DNA of 64,000 nt, from the NCBI GenBank assembly GCA_026119855.1, contig JAOWBW010000280.1:912116-976115 (forward strand), in the 5' to 3' direction. Every line of letters starts with the position of its first letter. The stretch's first letter is position 1. A program made the position numbers and the translations under genes. This DNA comes from Campanula takesimana. Lineage: Eukaryota > Streptophyta > Magnoliopsida > Asterales > Campanulaceae. Below, in pieces: positions 1-9,341 of this stretch. Under the pieces are notes generated by a model, which was not told where the DNA came from, ran no database searches, and was given only the letters and a program-made list of their open reading frames with translations.

Positions 1-432
1 TTGGACTGCCGGGATAACAACTGATTTGACTTTCACTCGGTCAATCCTAAAGGTTTAGTCAACACTAACTACGAGATGGTTGACTAACAAGGATGGTCTT
101 ACATCATTTTGGACTGCCGGGATAACAACGGATTTGACTTTCACTCGGTCAATCCTAAAGGTTTGGTCAACACTAACTACGAGATGGTTGACTAACAAGG
201 ATGGTCTTACGTCATTTTGGACTGTCGGGATAACATCGGATTTGACTTTCACTCGGTAAATCCTAAAGGTTTGGTCAACACTAACTACGAGATGGTTGAC
301 TAACAAGGATGGTCTTACGTCATTTTGGACTGCCGGGATAACAACGGATTTGACTTTCACTCGGTCAATCCTAAAGGTTTGGTCAACACTAACTACGAGA
401 TGGTTGACTAACAAGGATGGTCTTACGTCATT
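1..432. repeat. Four tandem copies of a 108-bp repeat
   Basis: Units begin at 1, 109, 217 and 325, each starting TTGGACTGCCGGGATAAC, and differ by only a few substitutions. The array probably continues left of the window. Because 108 is a multiple of three, a 142-codon minus-strand frame stays open through it, but the repeated peptide is not one I recognise and is probably a by-product. Ogre/Tat elements are known for hypervariable 3' UTRs that spawn tandem repeats and satellites, and the position at the 3' end of the left element fits that. Confidence 0.9.
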
Positions 433-640
433 TTGGACTGGCGGGGATAAGGGTCTCAACCTATAATGACTATTCTGAGTCAAGGTTTGACTTGGGTCAA
501 CTCCATCTTTGGGGAGTTTGACGGGAAAATTGGTCTTACGTCCGACTAAGGACTGCCGGGGATAAGGGTCTCAACCTATAATGACTATTTTGAGTCAAGG
601 TTTGACTTGGGTCAACTCTACTCTACGGGACGGTTGACAC
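433..640. repeat. Diverged 115-bp repeat, about 1.7 copies
   Basis: Units start near 435 and 550 with GGACTGSCGGGGATAAGGG. They keep the GGACTG head and GTCTTACGTC tail of the 108-bp array but have a different middle (GGGTCTCAACCTATAATGAC). This looks like the diverged edge of the same array, where new units arise by replacement of an internal segment. Confidence 0.75.
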
Positions 641-1748
641 ATTTTCTTGACACCGAAGAAAAGCCTAGGGGTAACCGTTAAGACACATTGTGGACGAAAG
701 AGTCCAAAACTTTGGGAAAATCATTTTGAGAGGAGATCAAAAGCATTTTGCTTGAAACATGGTCTTTGATAAATGATGCCAAAATGGCAAATTTCGGAAA
801 TGCTTATTCCTAAAGGCAAATCTTTTAACAAAGCATTTTAGTCAAATTTTTTATTTTAACTTAACCGTGAGGTTTGTTATGCATAAAGTCCTTTGGAGCT
901 TTGTCCATTTCTTAGGAGCGATCGGGAGTAAAGAACCATTTTGTCGTCGATGTTGGGGTAGCCCCACATCCTTGTAGTCATCAATGTTGGGGTAGCCCTA
1001 TGTCCTTGTTGGCGTCGATGGTGGCATAGCCCCATGTCTTTGTCGGTGTCGATGGCGGAGTAGCCCCAATATCATCTTCTGACCTTTGGAATGAGGTTAG
1101 GAACCTATCCCTTTTTCATGATGCACCCTTTCTTTTGCCTAGGCCGCCCTTGCGGGTTTTCAACCTAGCGGGCTACTTTTTTGCGTCTTTCATGGCACAC
1201 CCTGTTTTTTGCCTAGGCCGCCCTTACGGGTTTTCAACCTAGCGGGCTACTTTTTTGGTGCCCCTCTTTTTTTATATGAGTGATCCAGCCGACTCGATAG
1301 AACGGGGACTTTAAAGTATTTTTCTTGGAGGAAACATGCAAGGGCATTTATTTAGGCGGGAGAGAGTCCCTCAATTGTATCATAAAATAGGAGGAAGCCC
1401 CTGCTTGACAGAACATAAGTGTTTAGCTCTTTCCTAAGATGTAGAGAAGAAGACTTATCGAGACATTTGAAATTTGTCTCGGTTAAAATTATCAAAATGA
1501 TTGCTTGGATGGACCATGTTCATTATTAAGTCAAGATTATAACAAGCAATTAGCCTTATCATGTATAAATGTTGTGATCAATTAGGATTAAGATTCGATC
1601 AATGGCAAGATCAAAAGGTGTTTATGGGGAATTGGTCCTTGTCTGGCAAATTGGTCATTGATGGGACCAAGGGGGAGAGGCTTGGCTACTTTGGGAGAGC
1701 CATGGTTTGACCGTTCTTTCTCATGCTGTGACCGGACCCGAAGGTTGC
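641..1748 (-). other. 3' untranslated part of the left element, with a 33-bp array
   Basis: No supported gene. It holds four imperfect 31-34-bp units at about 942-1073, each containing a GGGGTAGCCC-like core, the two box I hairpins at 1139-1242, and from about 1560 a segment whose reverse complement matches 40030-40150 of the right-hand element almost base for base. The latter places it just downstream of box II in both copies. Confidence 0.6.
1139..1242 (-). other. Structured box I, two tandem copies (minus strand)
   Basis: Copies lie at 1139-1168 and 1213-1242. On the minus strand each reads CTAGG, TTGAAAA, then an inner CCC/GGG pair, then CCTAG. The outer five bases are self-complementary and form a hairpin. 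Other copies in the window use CTAGA paired with TCTAG, so the stem covaries. The same sequence can also be read as a peptide resembling PARLKTRKGGLGK; both readings are open. Confidence 0.7.
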
Positions 1749-1787
1749 CTACGTTTCCCTCAGTTTGAGGAGCTCAGGTCGCCGTAG
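1697..1787 (-). other. Structured box II (minus-strand copy)
   Basis: On the minus strand: CTACG (1787-1783), a GACCTGAG spacer, a hairpin of CCTCA and TGAGG around a three-base AAC loop, then CGTAG (1753-1749), then ACC-TTCG-GGT, which forms a second small hairpin with a TTCG loop. CTACG and CGTAG pair with each other. The following 50 bases match those after the 39.9-kb copy almost exactly. Confidence 0.75.
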
Positions 1788-2077
1788 TTCGGCCGTGGAT
1801 CATCTTTTGTTGAAGTTGGTGTCCTTTTGAAGGATGTTGTTGCTTTGCTGATGGTGAACTCCTCGGGATGTTCTTTGAGGTGGACCTTTGCAGTGAGCTT
1901 TTGAGGCAGACTCTTTCTTCGCCAATGTCCATTTTCTTTCCTCCTTTCCATTATCCATTTCTTTTCTCTCTTCTCATTTTTTTGAGAGAGAGAGGGAGGA
2001 GAAACAGTAGCCCCAACTTGCTTTCTTGGGCATTGGTTCATTTGTATCCTCTTGGTGGAATGTCCGTCACTTCTCAC
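1760..2077 (-). pseudogene. Lysine/serine-rich ORF remnant upstream of box II
   Basis: A 105-codon open frame without a recognised domain. Its last about 28 codons, beginning KATTSFKRT and ending NYGDLSSSN, are nearly identical to the end of the ORF at 39690-39950, so the frame was probably coding or is constrained as RNA. The end overlaps box II, so the conservation of the last residues may reflect the RNA structure. I cannot assign a function; it may be the degenerate C-terminal part of an element protein. Confidence 0.4.
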
Positions 2078-2683
2078 TTTGACTTTGAAGATCCGGGAAG
2101 TCCTTTGCTTGGCTGCGCACGTGCGTTCACGATTGAATCTTGGTGGTTGAGCAACAACATCCTTGTCTTTTCATCGTCTCAGAATGCCTTTGATGTGCAT
2201 CAAGAATTTGTATCGTGTTGTGTATCGGGGGTGTGTATAGAGGAAGGTTTGCCATTAATGGTCTCTTCATGCCAATTGATCACAACATTTATTCACATCA
2301 AGATTAATTGTTTGCGTTTAGCATTTTTCATTTGTGTTAGGTCCATTCGTCCTTAATGAGTCGTCATTGACTAGTATGCTTAGAAGTCAATTCATCATTT
2401 TAGGGACGTGGGAATCAATTGATAATAACAAGCAAGACAATTTTAAGAGTAAGTGTATATTGCAAATAATGTCTCAAGTCTAGAGAGAAGAGAAGGAAAA
2501 TGACTCTTTTATTTAGATAACTTTATACATGTCCAAGTATGGACCTTTGTAAAAATAAAAGGACACAGTCCGGGACGGACTTTTGGTGAAAGTCTAGATC
2601 CTACGAGGCTGGAAGACTCATCATTTTTTTTTTATTTTTTTTAGGGATGGGCTCCCATGAAGCACTATGATCCATTATCTTCC

Positions 2684-3051
2684 TCAATTGTTGGAGGGGT
2701 TGTCGGCGGCATATTCCATGTCTTCTACGGGGAACTCGGGTTCCATGTCGTCGGGAAAGATGTCGCGAGGTATCCATTTGTCTTGGCGTTGTAATTGCTG
2801 GATCCGTCTACTACTCATGAGTTGGGAGTTTGCTCTGGCCATCTCCTTTTGGTGATTTCCTTTCAAGGCGCACAACCTTTGTGCATGACACTCGACGAGG
2901 GTACAGACCTCCATTTGATATAGCCGCCTTTGAGCTTCCTAAGCACGGGCTTCCCCTTGTTGTTCACGTGGATGGTTGTTTCGGACGCCAATTCAGGTGT
3001 GGGCTCCTTGGTCGATGTTTCGCGAAGGACTTTTAGCATATTAAACCTCAA
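2684..3051 (-). pseudogene. Tat-type element ORF remnant (two overlapping frames)
   Basis: Frame 3051-2863 carries GGYIKWRSVPS, and the overlapping frame 2914-2684 carries FPDDMEPEFPVEDMEYAADN. Both have recognisable counterparts at about 38700-38940 in the right-hand element (GGYIKWRSIPS; FPMARNPSSLWKTWN in a shifted frame), so a single ancestral ORF has been broken by frameshifts in each copy. The acidic, EF-rich tail resembles linker segments of Tat polyproteins, but I do not recognise a defined domain. Confidence 0.45.
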
Positions 3052-3366
3052 GGTGAAATTATAACCATGATTTGAGAAAAATGCTTCATTATTAGATTAG
3101 CCTTTTAGGAAAAAACTTGATCTTTTTATTTTAAGATTTTTTTTTTGAAGACATACTTTTGTTTTGAGTGAAAGACTCACACACACTTTTGCAAACTTTT
3201 AACAAGGCGATAATAATAATTTTATTAAGAAAACTGACAATGGACTCGGAATGGTCACCACATGGCATCAACCGGGGAGTCAAGACTTTTACTAAACCTA
3301 ACAGACATCTTAACCGACTTTTCCTAAAGACTTATCACACATCCTAACAATGGACTTTGACTTTTC

Positions 3367-4915
3367 CTAAGGGGAGGTTGATGAAAGGGATTTCGAAACT
3401 CCATCCTCTGCTGTGGCAGCCGCAGCACCATTCATTTCCCAACCCGGGGCATTCAGTCCTTCAGACATTTTTTGTGCCGCTGATCCTTTCCAAACTCCCT
3501 CCGTCATTTTGGCTTTGCTGATGTTAGGAACCACCATCTTGGATACTGAATTTGTCAATCTTCCCGAAACTGTCTCTCCTACTTTGGGATTGGTGACTCT
3601 GTCGACCACGGGCTCCTTCTCCTTGGGGCGGATATCACTCCATTCATTGATCCTTGGAGAGGTCGCAGGATTGAGTATGTTGACACTCGGGCTGTTGGCT
3701 GCATCGAAGGCATAAGGGGGTTTAAGCTTTCCCTCCTTAATCAAACCCAGAATGATACGCTTCACAATAGGGCACTCGTCGGTATTATGCCCATGGTAAT
3801 TGTGGAAAGAGCATCTTTTGCTCTCATCAAGATACTTCTCGGGGTTCTTAGGTTGAAAGTTGACAAGGGGCTTTTGTGAGGCCCTGCTTAACCAATCTCT
3901 CAAATACCTTGCTTATGGGCATTCCGAAATCCTCAAATCTTATAAAACGGGGTTTGGGTTGGCGTTTGGTCTTTCCTTTATCTCTGGCTGAGATGTGGTG
4001 GTGACGAGAATTACCGCCGCTCGAGGCAAAGGTTTCCTTATATTTCATTTGCCATCTCCTTCCCAATACGTTACCCGGCTGTGGTGAACCATGAGGACTC
4101 CGTGGAAGTGCATGGGCGTAGGCATACTCATAACCTCGGTTGCTCATAGGAATGTACATCGGAGGTATGCAATGAACTTGTGGTCCAAAAGGTCCCAGAC
4201 CGTAGAAATGATACGGGTCTCCGTGGAGTCCAATGCTTGATTGAGTATCCACATATGGTGACAGAGTTCTCGGGATTTGATTGGATATCTCGAACTGAGA
4301 GGGAGCATAATTAGGGAGATATCGTGGGTGTGATGGTTGAGGCATGATCGGTGTGGTCGGTGAGACATGGGTGTTTTGAGTGTATTGTATTTGGGGATTT
4401 ATGGGGGGCAACCCAAGGGTGATGTTGGATCTGGGGTGAGGCAAGGTGTAGTGAGCCTGAGTGGGAGGTAAGCTTTGGGATAGAGAATGAGGGGATTTGG
4501 TGTTTTCGCGAGGTTGAGGGGGTGGAGTTTGGTTGCAATTCGGAGGTTGGGTGACTTCGACTTCTTCCTCGTGGTCAGAAATTTCAATGAAGGATCCATC
4601 TGTCTGAAACAAAACCTCAACACCCTTCCGTCTCATCGACTCAACAAATCGGTCCCGTGCTTTCTCATGGTGTAACCTCGTAATCTCTTCCTTAACCTTG
4701 GAGGCTTCTAAAGCTTGGAGCAACTCTTCTTTGGTTGGATTGGTCTGATCATCTGCGGTATCACTTCCCCAACTGCTTTCCCCTGAGCTGGTCGTTCTGA
4801 GGTACCGGAGTGGAGGTGTTGTAGCGACTGAGGAACTGTCAGACTCAATGCTGGACAGGCGGTGACACGGTGCTCTTTTCCACTTCATTCTTGCTGCGGC
4901 AGAGAAATAATGCAA
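3367..4915 (-). pseudogene. gag: Gag-like protein of the Tat/Ogre type, one frameshift
   Basis: Frame 4915-3848 (355 codons) begins with a short acidic/serine-rich part, a helical EEITRLHHEKARDRF stretch and a long proline/tyrosine-rich middle, and ends in RFEDFGMPISKVFERLVKQG. Frame 3903-3367 (178 codons) picks up the continuation in another phase with KPLVNFQPKNPEKYLDE and a knuckle CSFHNYHGHNTDEC. The DFGM...KVF.RLVK...L module followed by C-H-H-C is the same one seen at 29.2 kb in the plus-strand gypsy element. A frameshift near 3850-3905 separates the halves. Gag would form the nucleocapsid-like particle and bind element RNA. No pol domains follow, so this copy could at best supply or use Gag. 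Confidence 0.65.
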
Positions 4916-5218
4916 CTTAGGCTCGGGTAAACAATGGGCGAATGCTCATGCTACTGATGGGAAATGACTGTTGGGGTGAAAGGTGGACGGGATCAAATGG
5001 GATCTTAAATCCATTCGAGATTCAAACGGGGGTCTACTTACAAGGTTGTAACAGACTTTTTGGGTGGCACCGGGGATCCATTCAAAGACTTGACTGGCAT
5101 TCTGGGAGGATAAAGGGGGATCCTTCCAAGACTTGACTTCTTAGGGGACTATTCCTAGGGGTTTAGCGGGGACCTAGGGGACAACGCCTAAGGTCTTGAC
5201 GGGAATCTTAACGGGGTC

Positions 5219-5480
5219 TCAGAGGACAACGGGGGTCCGTCCAAAGACTTAACGAAATCCCATAACGGAGGTCTTGGAGGACAACGGGGGTCCGTCCAAA
5301 GACTTAATAAAATCACATAACGGAGGTCTTGGAGGACAACGGGGGTCCGTCCAAAGACTTAACGAAATCCCATAACGGAGGTCTTGGAGGACAACGGGGG
5401 TCCGTCCAAAGACTTAACAAAATCACATAACGGAGGTCTTAGAGGACAACGGGGGTCCGTCCAAAGACTTAACAAAGTGA
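5219..5480. repeat. Five tandem copies of a 55-bp repeat
   Basis: The phrase GGGGGTCCGTCCAAAGACTT starts at 5231, 5286, 5341, 5396 and 5451, an exact 55-bp period, followed by CATAACGGAGGTCTT. A looser partial unit precedes it at 5040-5215. The equivalent position of the right-hand element has a different array of 12-14-bp units (37614-37745), so this position is hypervariable between copies. Confidence 0.9.
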
Positions 5481-5559
5481 CATTTATTAACGCAAGAATG
5501 TGTCGAAGACAAGAAACAAAGAACGGAGCAAGCTCATGCCACGTGCAATTATTTATTCG

Positions 5560-6281
5560 TTCAACTTTACTTAAAACACATTTTTATTCCTAAATGGTTG
5601 GAAAAGATTCCTCTTCTTTTTCGCAACTATTCTATATCCTGGATCAGTGGAGGCCATCACTACGCCTATAGACCCCTCGTTTTTCACTTGCCTTGCACAC
5701 TCCCAAGGATGGACTGTCCCGGGCGAGAGTCCTATAGGGCAAGAGGCTTCCACCGGCCGAAATTAACGAACCTAGTGTCTAGTGCGTCGTAAGATTCCCA
5801 ATGCGTGAGCCATTCCAATCATGATTAAGCCCCGGTTAACGTCGAGATTCGTCTTAGGGACTTAAGGGATTTCCGGCATAACCTCATCTTTGATGAGGGA
5901 TCTCGAACCTTATCCTTGGGATTAAGGATGATTAGTATGGATCATTCATTAGGGCTTGACAACACGGTGTCACCCTATCCTTAATACATGACTTAGGTTA
6001 ATTACGGTCAACATTAACGCGTAAGTCAAGGACCGGGTCAAAATTGACCATGGTCACACTTGCTTTCACAAGGAGTCATGACTCGGGCACTAACTTGGCC
6101 ATGATTAACCTTAGACACGCATTAAGGATGTGGCAATGTGAGCTAGACCAAAAACCAACCGAAGTCACGGTATTTGTGTGTCACGGACATGTGTGGTTGA
6201 CTCGGCTCGGAAGGGGAGGTGGAATGGACCCGTGCGCGCTCGAAGGGAACAAGAGCGCCAATCGAGCTGCATCTGGCATCC
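5560..6281 (-). other. Conserved leader segment of the left element
   Basis: Its reverse complement matches 36718-37430 closely, including the blocks around 5640-5770 and 6040-6280. Short open frames occur but are not conserved as protein in an obvious way. It lies near the 5' end of the internal region and likely represents untranslated leader RNA. It ends abruptly at ...CTGGCATCC, where the right-hand copy continues, because the copia LTR is inserted there. CATCC (6277-6281) is the expected 5-bp target duplication; its partner would lie in the assembly gap. Confidence 0.65.
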
Positions 6282-7745
6282 TGTTGGCAGTGGTGCCCTA
6301 GGCACGTTTAATAAACGTTTTAATTGTTATCATTTATTTCATATCAATAAAGAGATGTTTTGATTATTATTGTTGTTCATGTTTACTTATAATAATCTCC
6401 GTCCCTAGTACTTGTTAAGCACTAGTATAAAGGCTAAATGATCATGGGATGATCATGTTAGATTTATAGGTACTTGTTTGGAACAAGGTACTGGACATGA
6501 CCCGCTGTATGAGATTTATGTCATGGTCTATGTCGAACATATATCTTATATTAGTTATGTCATTTGAATCCTTAGACATGAAGTTATTATAGTCTTCCAC
6601 TTGATGAACATTATGTTTGACATATTCAAACGCTACCTTTAACCGGGTAGTTATAAAGGGTATGATTGGCATAATCGGATTCACGTAGGGAAGAATAATA
6701 AGCTAAATGGATTTGTCCCTCTTCGGAGAGATGTCAAACTTGGGCCTCTCGTAGGAATGATGTTGATGAAATGTTCGGCCGGACTCAAATGAATTGATTG
6801 GATCAATGGCATTTGGATTATCAACATATTCGGAATCGAGAAAGTATTGAACAAAACAAGTTGACTGTTTGACCATGACTTGTGTTCAATGACATCGTGG
6901 ACAAAGGGATTATGACATATTCTAAAAGGAATGCGAACTTGTATCTAGTTATACTATTTGGGTAGGTATGACGGTTTGCTAGAACCTAATCATATCTTAT
7001 GGTTTCATGTTTGAACCCATTGCCAACTTAGTATAATCCTAGAGGGTCACACACAATAGAACGAATCTTTAAAATGACTATATTGGAATTTTGGAAATTC
7101 TGGACATTCTGGGGAAGTGGGCGACCGCACACTTAGCTCAGAATTGTACCATTTTGTTTCAGATAAATGTGCGACCGCACAGTGTATTCTGGGCGGCCGC
7201 ACAGTACTGTCGGCTGGCACTTTCCTAATTCGATTTGGAATGTCTTTTGACACAAGGTTCCTATTTGGAATAGGTCTTGCTTGTGTATAAAAGGATGATT
7301 TCGGCCAGAACCTCAGGAATAGCTTTTTGTGAGTCTCCAAAGTGTTTGAGAGAGAATTTATTTTGTTCTAAGATATCATTGATTGAGGAACAAAATAATT
7401 TACAAATAAATTCCATATAGTTCTTTATTAAATCGTGAAAGTGTGTTTCATAATATTGGTCTAGCAACCAAGATCAAAGAAGTTCCTTTGATATTCGTTC
7501 GAAGTGTGGATACCGCTAGAGGGTGAAAATCATCATCTTCAAAGTTCGTGTTCAAGCTTTGTGATCGTGATCAAGTCTTCAAATCTCCACCAAAGACCAA
7601 GAGAAATTTGATAGCCATCAAGGGTTAGTTTTTCCTTTATTCATTATGTTGTATTTGATTTAATCATATGAACGGATCCATGGCTTTGGGTTTCTTAGAA
7701 TTTAAATGCTAAATTCCGCTGCGCATGTTACTTGGAAACCCAACA
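6282..7745 (+). repeat. 5' LTR of copia element 1 (1464 bp)
   Basis: Bounded by the inverted ends TGTTGG and CCAACA and followed after one base by the PBS. Contains a TATA-like TATAAAAGG at 7286-7294, which would start transcription near 7315. Its outer parts align well with the type-2 LTRs at 19478 and 26476, but the segment about 7090-7320 is unrelated to theirs and carries three CG-rich words: GCGACCGCAC at about 7120 and 7171, GCGGCCGCAC at about 7192. Confidence 0.9.
7286..7294 (+). promoter_or_regulatory. TATA-like box of type-1 LTR
   Basis: TATAAAAGG lies just downstream of the CG-rich word cluster, about 450 bp before the LTR end. This is a sensible U3/R boundary for transcription of element 1. 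Position and sequence only; the start site was not tested. Confidence 0.5.
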
Positions 7746-7746
7746 G

Positions 7747-7759
7747 TGGTATCAGAGCC
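7747..7759 (+). other. Primer binding site, initiator tRNA-Met
   Basis: TGGTATCAGAGCC one base after the LTR end is the standard plant copia primer site, complementary to the 3' end of initiator tRNA-Met, where minus-strand cDNA starts. Confidence 0.9.
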
Positions 7760-9341
7760 CCGTTCATGTTGATTATTTCAATACCTAGATCATGTTATGT
7801 GTATATAAATTGTTTGTGTGCCTTGCATGATATGAATATTGGAATATATGATGCTTATGTGTTTTGTGATTTTATGTGGTTTATTGTTTTGCAACTTTAA
7901 TCGCACGATTCAATCGCAATAAATAAATTATGGTGGATTCAGAATTGTTGGTTATTAATTTTTGATTGGATCAAAGTTTTAATAATCGGGGAAAAACAAT
8001 TTTGAGACAAAATTTTCGAACTTGAAAATTCTGCACCTTCTGATGGCCATGGTCGACCGCACATAAGAGTCTGGGCGGCCGCACACTTTTTGGGCGACCG
8101 CACAGATCTTTTTGGGCGGCCGCACACCAGCATCAGAAAGTCAGATTTTGGTTGAAAACTAGAATCTGGAATTTTTCGAAAAATTCAACAAAACCAGTAA
8201 CAGAACCAGTCCAGACTTGCTGATCTGGAATGGGTTTTGGGTAGTTGGTTTGTGTGTGGATTTTGGGGTTTGATTTTCCTATTTGTTTTAGTCTTGTGAT
8301 TCCTAGATTGGTTCAAGTTTTGGATGGCTAATCTGCGTTCATCGAGATTGTGTTTCCCAAAATTGATCGCAATCAAAGTTTCAAAGATAAAACGAAGTTA
8401 GAATTATGAAGAGTTCATAATTGCTAAAATTGAGAAACAAAATTCTTGATTCAAAGTTTGGAGATCCATGTGGAATTGTGAATGCAATTGGCCTACGTTC
8501 ATCGAGACCATCTATTTCTTAGTTTCGGCCACATGGACTACTTTCTTGGTTTCTTGAATTAGTATGGGATTGTGGTTGCCTAATGGCTTAGTTCGACCGC
8601 ACTTCTTGTTGTCTTGATTTGGATATAATAACCAAAGTTGAAATAGTCTCATCCTCATAATTATAGAGAAACTAATGACACATAAATATCATGCTTAAAT
8701 TAATGGAGATTAATTTAGTGGCTAAACTTGATGTGTAACATGTTTATATTATGTGCTCATAAATGTGTTATATGCTATATGTGATGAACCTTCAAATAAA
8801 GTTTGAAGTCCTTCTTTGCCATGCCATGATTAAAACACTTGTTTGTGCATGGGTAATCTTGATGTGGGTTCGCCTCCGCGAGGTGCATTAATCTTATTCA
8901 TGTATGAGCAAGATGAGGTTCATTAATTTAATGTGGGCTTGCCTCCGTAAGGTGCATTAAATTGAATGGTTCCTATGCGTTTAAAATGGTTGGACTTAAT
9001 TAGGCGTCAAAACAGTTTTGGGCCTAGGCAAAAGATGAGATTAAACATGCTTTTTGAAATTGGATTTCTCAAAGAATCTCATAAAAAGGATCTAAGAATC
9101 ATATGTGATATGATTGACATGATTGTCTACCTAATTAATTTAGTTTTTGAGCAGTACGCCTCCGTGGACTCAAAAGTTAAATTAAAGTTGGATCTTGACC
9201 CAATTAAATTATATTATACATTGGATGTATAAGAAGGTTATATAATATAGTGGGAGTATTTTGTTTGAAAAATACATTATTTATCTCTTTAATGAAAACC
9301 GGTACTTATTAAATTTTGGAAATTTTGCATATTTGTAGATA
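7760..9341 (+). other. Untranslated leader of copia element 1
   Basis: About 1.58 kb without a convincing ORF. At 8051-8128 it has four more CG words (GTCGACCGCAC, GCGGCCGCAC, GCGACCGCAC, GCGGCCGCAC). At about 8867 and 8932 there is a repeated motif TCGCCTCCGCGA / TTGCCTCCGTAA followed by GGTGCATTAA, which could form a small hairpin. Type-2 elements have TCGCCAAAGCGA at the same place. A packaging or dimerisation role is possible but not shown. Confidence 0.6.

Larger units (their letters stand above)
1..6281 (-). mobile_element. Left Tat/Ogre-like Ty3/gypsy element (partial, minus strand)
   Basis: Read on the minus strand this is a leader (6281 to about 5560), a 55-bp tandem array, a Gag-like ORF (4915-3367), further ORF remnants (3051-2684, 2077-1760), structured box II (1787-1749), two copies of box I (1242-1139) and a 3' region of tandem repeats running off the window edge. 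The same order of leader, ORF remnants and box II recurs in the opposite orientation at 36.7-40.15 kb, so this is one repeat family. The Gag zinc knuckle and tail are of the Tat/Ogre type as I know that lineage. No protease, RT or integrase is visible, so the copy is non-autonomous. The 5' LTR is missing: a copia LTR starts at 6282 inside the leader. The 3' LTR, if present, lies left of the window. Lineage assignment is inference from Gag and the shared boxes. Confidence 0.7.

Noticed and set aside
55..483. 142-codon minus-strand ORF of 36-residue repeats
   Set aside because: It is just the 108-bp tandem array read in an open frame; no start context, domain or independent support. Kept as a repeat, with a low-interest note.
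1..640. CRISPR-like array
   Set aside because: Units are directly adjacent with no spacers, and the surroundings are plant retrotransposons.
1868..2356. 162-codon plus-strand ORF
   Set aside because: Antisense to the left element's ORF remnants, no domain, and not conserved as protein in the right-hand copy.
6044..6363. Two overlapping plus-strand ORFs at the leader/LTR junction
   Set aside because: They cross the copia insertion boundary, lie antisense in a leader, and are matched only at nucleotide level by 36.7 kb.
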